Source: Aphelocoma coerulescens (lineage: Eukaryota; Chordata; Aves; Passeriformes; Corvidae). Taken from it: 64,000 bases of DNA. Positions 61,747 through 64,000 of the stretch are shown piece by piece. The translations under genes were made by a program, and so were the position numbers. The stretch covers positions 10,244,001-10,308,000 of the forward strand of contig NC_091013.1 of assembly GCF_041296385.1 (NCBI RefSeq), read 5' to 3'. The notes beneath the pieces were generated by a model. The model ran no database searches and was not told where the DNA came from. It saw only the letters and a list, made by a program, of their open reading frames with translations. The first letter of the stretch is position 1, and each line of letters begins with the position of its first letter.

Positions 61747-61848
61747 ATGAAACCTCTGGTGGATTATAAGAGCAAGTTCAGAATGCTGGTGAACTCCATT
61801 GTTGTATCATTTTTATTTATTTTCTTTCTTCTGATTTTTCTGTGGTAG
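61747..61848 (+). other. Micro-ORF with a hydrophobic C-terminal segment (33 codons)
   Basis: ATG to TAG encodes MKPLVDYKSKFRMLVNSIVV followed by SFLFIFFLLIFLW. It has a charged N-terminal half and a roughly 18-residue hydrophobic tail, like a small tail-anchored membrane peptide. A splice-acceptor-like stretch (TTCTGTATGTAACAG, ending about 61729) precedes it and keeps the frame open. The hydrophobic part is encoded by a T-rich stretch, which by itself yields Phe and Leu, so chance is the main alternative. No known family was recognised. Confidence 0.15.
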
Positions 61849-62966
61849 GTGGGAGAGAGAATAAGTTAAAGAAAACAGGATTCTGGAGAGAATTGGATTG
61901 GTTTATTTAGGGTTTAATTTATTTGTTCCTTAGCAGAGGAAAATATTCTGAGGAAACATATTTACACAGGGCACTCTTCTAGCCTTATGTAAACATTGTC
62001 AGCCACTGTCAGCAAAAGTATTTTGCACTGGAAAGAACTGCCCTTTCACACAGCACAGCTGTTCTTGTGTTTGTAGGTAGGGTGTCTGGACATTGCCATT
62101 TGAAGGGCTTTTCCCATCACAAACGAAATTGTGGATGCCTCTTTACCCAACCACCTCCATGGGCTGTGCTCTGCCTCTACTTGCTCATGCTTTCAAAGTC
62201 TGATGATTGCAATCAGTGAAAACTTACATATTCAGTTTGCCAGTGTTTCTAGGAAAAAAAAAATCTGTTTTGTTTTTCTTTACTAAATTATATTCTAAAT
62301 TAGAATAACAAATCTGTTGATGCATAAGTGAAGCAGTTTAGCAGTTTGAGTGGACACTTGGCTACTATAGTAGTTTAGAATAAAATAAACAGGGCACCAA
62401 AATGAATAATCAGAGATTTTTGATAGGAAGCATTAAAGTGAATACAAATCAATTTGTTGCAATAAAACATGTAATTTTGAAGTGCCACCATTCTGTGGAA
62501 GAAATACATTATCTTGTAAGTTACACAAGAGTCAAAAGCAACAAAAAACCAGATGATGTTACATTATGCTATCACAGAACCATAGCAAATGACAGATGCA
62601 CTTAACAAGATATACTTCATATTAAGAGGCAATTCCAAAGCACTTGCATGTAAGGTGCTTCACAATTAAAAATATTCAGGCACAATTTGTTATGTGCAGT
62701 ATACAAGGTAATAAAATTAATAAATGCACTTCAGATAATGATCTGTTTCCTCTGGGTACCGTATATTTATACAATGATTATACCAGAAGCTTTTAGAATG
62801 TGAAACATGAAAAGGTTATGAACTAACTACTATTCATAAAATAGCGTTTTACCAGAAAATGGGTTTTATATTGTTTCTTTGCCTGCTTGTAAACTTTTGG
62901 TATGTCTTGGTAAAGTTGCTTAAGTTAATGAAGAAATCAGTAGTTACTGCAGAAGAAAGTTTCAAA

Positions 62967-63241
62967 CAGGACAAGGAATAATGGAGTTTATTAAGGAGCA
63001 ATAAAGTAAAACACAGGAAGTTCCACCTCAACAAGAGGAAGAATTTCTTTACACTGAGGGTGGCAGAGCACTGGGGCAGCTGCCCAGGGAGGTCATGGAG
63101 TCTCCCTCTCTGGAGACATTCAAACCCCACCTGGATGTGTTCCTGTGTCACCTGCTCTGGGTGACCCTGCCTAGGCAGGGGGTTTGGACCAGGTGATCTC
63201 CAGATGTTCCTTCCAACCCTAACAATTCCATGATTCTGTGA
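62967..63241 (+). mobile_element. CR1 LINE 3' end (forward), well preserved
   Basis: From AGGACAAGGAATAATGGAGT through AACACAGGAAGTTCCACCTC, GAATTTCTTTACACTGAGGG, GGCAGCTGCCCAGGGAGGTC and GGTGATCTCCAG to TTCCAACCC and the terminal CCATGATTCTGTG, this follows the avian CR1 3' end closely. It is 5'-truncated, as usual. It is the best-preserved CR1 in the window and so the youngest looking. Confidence 0.93.
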
Positions 63242-64000
63242 AATTCTTAATTTTCACCAATGGGTCAAAATTCCCAAATGATCTCATGTGCAAGTAGCAG
63301 CCATTTTATTCCATCCTTCTGGAAATTATGTGCTGGCATCTGATGGATGATTTTGAGTTACCTGAATGGACTGAGAAATAAGAGTTTTAAAACCAGATGC
63401 TATGGAGATTTTATCTTCCTTTCAGTAGGATACTGTGCTGCCTAATGGAGGTGCATCTCTGCAATACTTTACCAAACATGACTCTGCATAAACCAGTTTT
63501 GTACTGTCGACTTCAGTAACATGAAGAGCAAAAGCATTTCTTTATCTGTGCATGTATGGAATCGCATTTAGACTCGAGTTAGAAGAATTAAAGAAAAACT
63601 GACTAGTAGCTATTTTCACATATTTAAATGTGTCATGTTAAGAGGGACCTATGAGCAAAATAAGGAAAGAAGATCTGATGAATCTAGATTTTCATCTGAA
63701 ATACGGTCCTCTCTGAATCCTTAAAGAAAATATTGCAGAGAAAACTATTATTATGTGTGGAGAATTCATGACTGCACTTCTCCTGGTAATCATAATCTCA
63801 CCTAAGGGTACTTTGGAGACTGTGGCAGCTGAAAAGAGAGGAAAGGAGGAATAAATAAAGTGATCTTTTTTGTATCTAGTCTGCCAAACTCACAGACAGT
63901 GTCTTCCAGGTTCAGAGATAATAATGAACACAGTGGCAGATAATCTGCTCTCTCTTATGAATATACAACATTTTTATAACTCACTCACAACAGAAACAAT

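Larger units (their letters stand above)
1..64000 (+). other. DMD: Dystrophin gene body, internal segment (exons 10-19 and introns)
   Basis: The whole window lies inside one transcription unit. Ten short coding blocks, all on the + strand and in the same order as in dystrophin, join by AG/GT splice sites into one continuous frame. Dystrophin links cortical F-actin to the dystroglycan complex at the muscle membrane. The segment encodes the hinge 1 end, spectrin-like repeats 1-3, hinge 2 and the beginning of repeat 4. Utrophin is the nearest alternative, but the exon 17 hinge 2 block with its Thr-rich stretch and five prolines is dystrophin-specific. Both gene ends, all promoters, the start codon and the stop codon lie outside the window. 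Confidence 0.97.
58957..64000 (+). other. DMD: Intron 19, 5' part
   Basis: Starts GTAATT. Exon 20 was not found before the window ends. Contains a (TTAA/TTTA)n microsatellite at 59944-59980, a short open frame with a hydrophobic C-terminal end at 61747-61848, and a well-preserved forward CR1 3' end at 62967-63241. Nothing else recognised. Confidence 0.92.

Noticed and set aside
62560..62610. TATCACAGAACCATAG resembling a CR1 terminus
   Set aside because: Only a short partial match with no CR1 sequence following; chance is sufficient.
1..64000. Internal DMD promoters (Dp260, Dp140, Dp116, Dp71 types) or CRISPR, operon or phage features
   Set aside because: The known internal dystrophin promoters lie in much later introns (29, 44, 55, 62). 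No spaced identical repeats and no bacterial gene organisation were seen; the sequence is vertebrate.

Overview
The window is an AT-rich piece of a bird genome lying entirely inside the dystrophin gene (DMD), read on the + strand. Ten coding exons are present, corresponding to human DMD exons 10 to 19 (roughly human residues 321-794). Each was placed by its translated similarity to dystrophin, by AG/GT splice boundaries and by reading phase. All ten have exactly the length I remember for the human exon (189, 182, 151, 120, 102, 108, 180, 176, 124 and 88 bp), and the reading frame stays open across all of them (1,420 coding bases). Exon 9 lies left of the window and exon 20 right of it.

The host is a bird because the introns carry several CR1 LINE fragments with the typical avian 3' end, plus an avian endogenous retrovirus LTR. 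One short element at 10850-10952 joins a tRNA-Ile-like head to a CR1-like tail. That is the structure of the passerine TguSINE1 family, so a passerine is the best guess; the species cannot be named from this sequence.

Layout: intron 9 (part) 1-11918; exon 10 11919-12107; a very compact intron 10 (674 bp, about half CR1); exon 11 12782-12963; intron 11; exon 12 18645-18795; intron 12; exon 13 23730-23849; intron 13; exon 14 29804-29905; a 126-bp intron 14; exon 15 30032-30139; intron 15; exon 16 35602-35781; intron 16; exon 17 41585-41760; intron 17 (9.5 kb); exon 18 51232-51355; intron 18 (with a solo LTR); exon 19 58869-58956; intron 19 (part) to 64000.

The exons encode the end of hinge 1, spectrin-like repeats R1 to R3, the proline-rich hinge 2 and the start of R4, the N-terminal part of the rod linking the actin-binding domain to the rest of dystrophin under the muscle membrane. 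No promoter, start codon, stop codon, second gene, functional tRNA/rRNA gene or CRISPR array was recognised. The most interesting points are splice-site architectures (exon 11's pyrimidine tract is a TTTG/TTG microsatellite; exon 10 has competing acceptors), a perfect 29-nt palindrome, two unusually long unexplained intronic ORFs, a short membrane-peptide-like ORF, and the chimeric SINE. I found no clearly new biological system.
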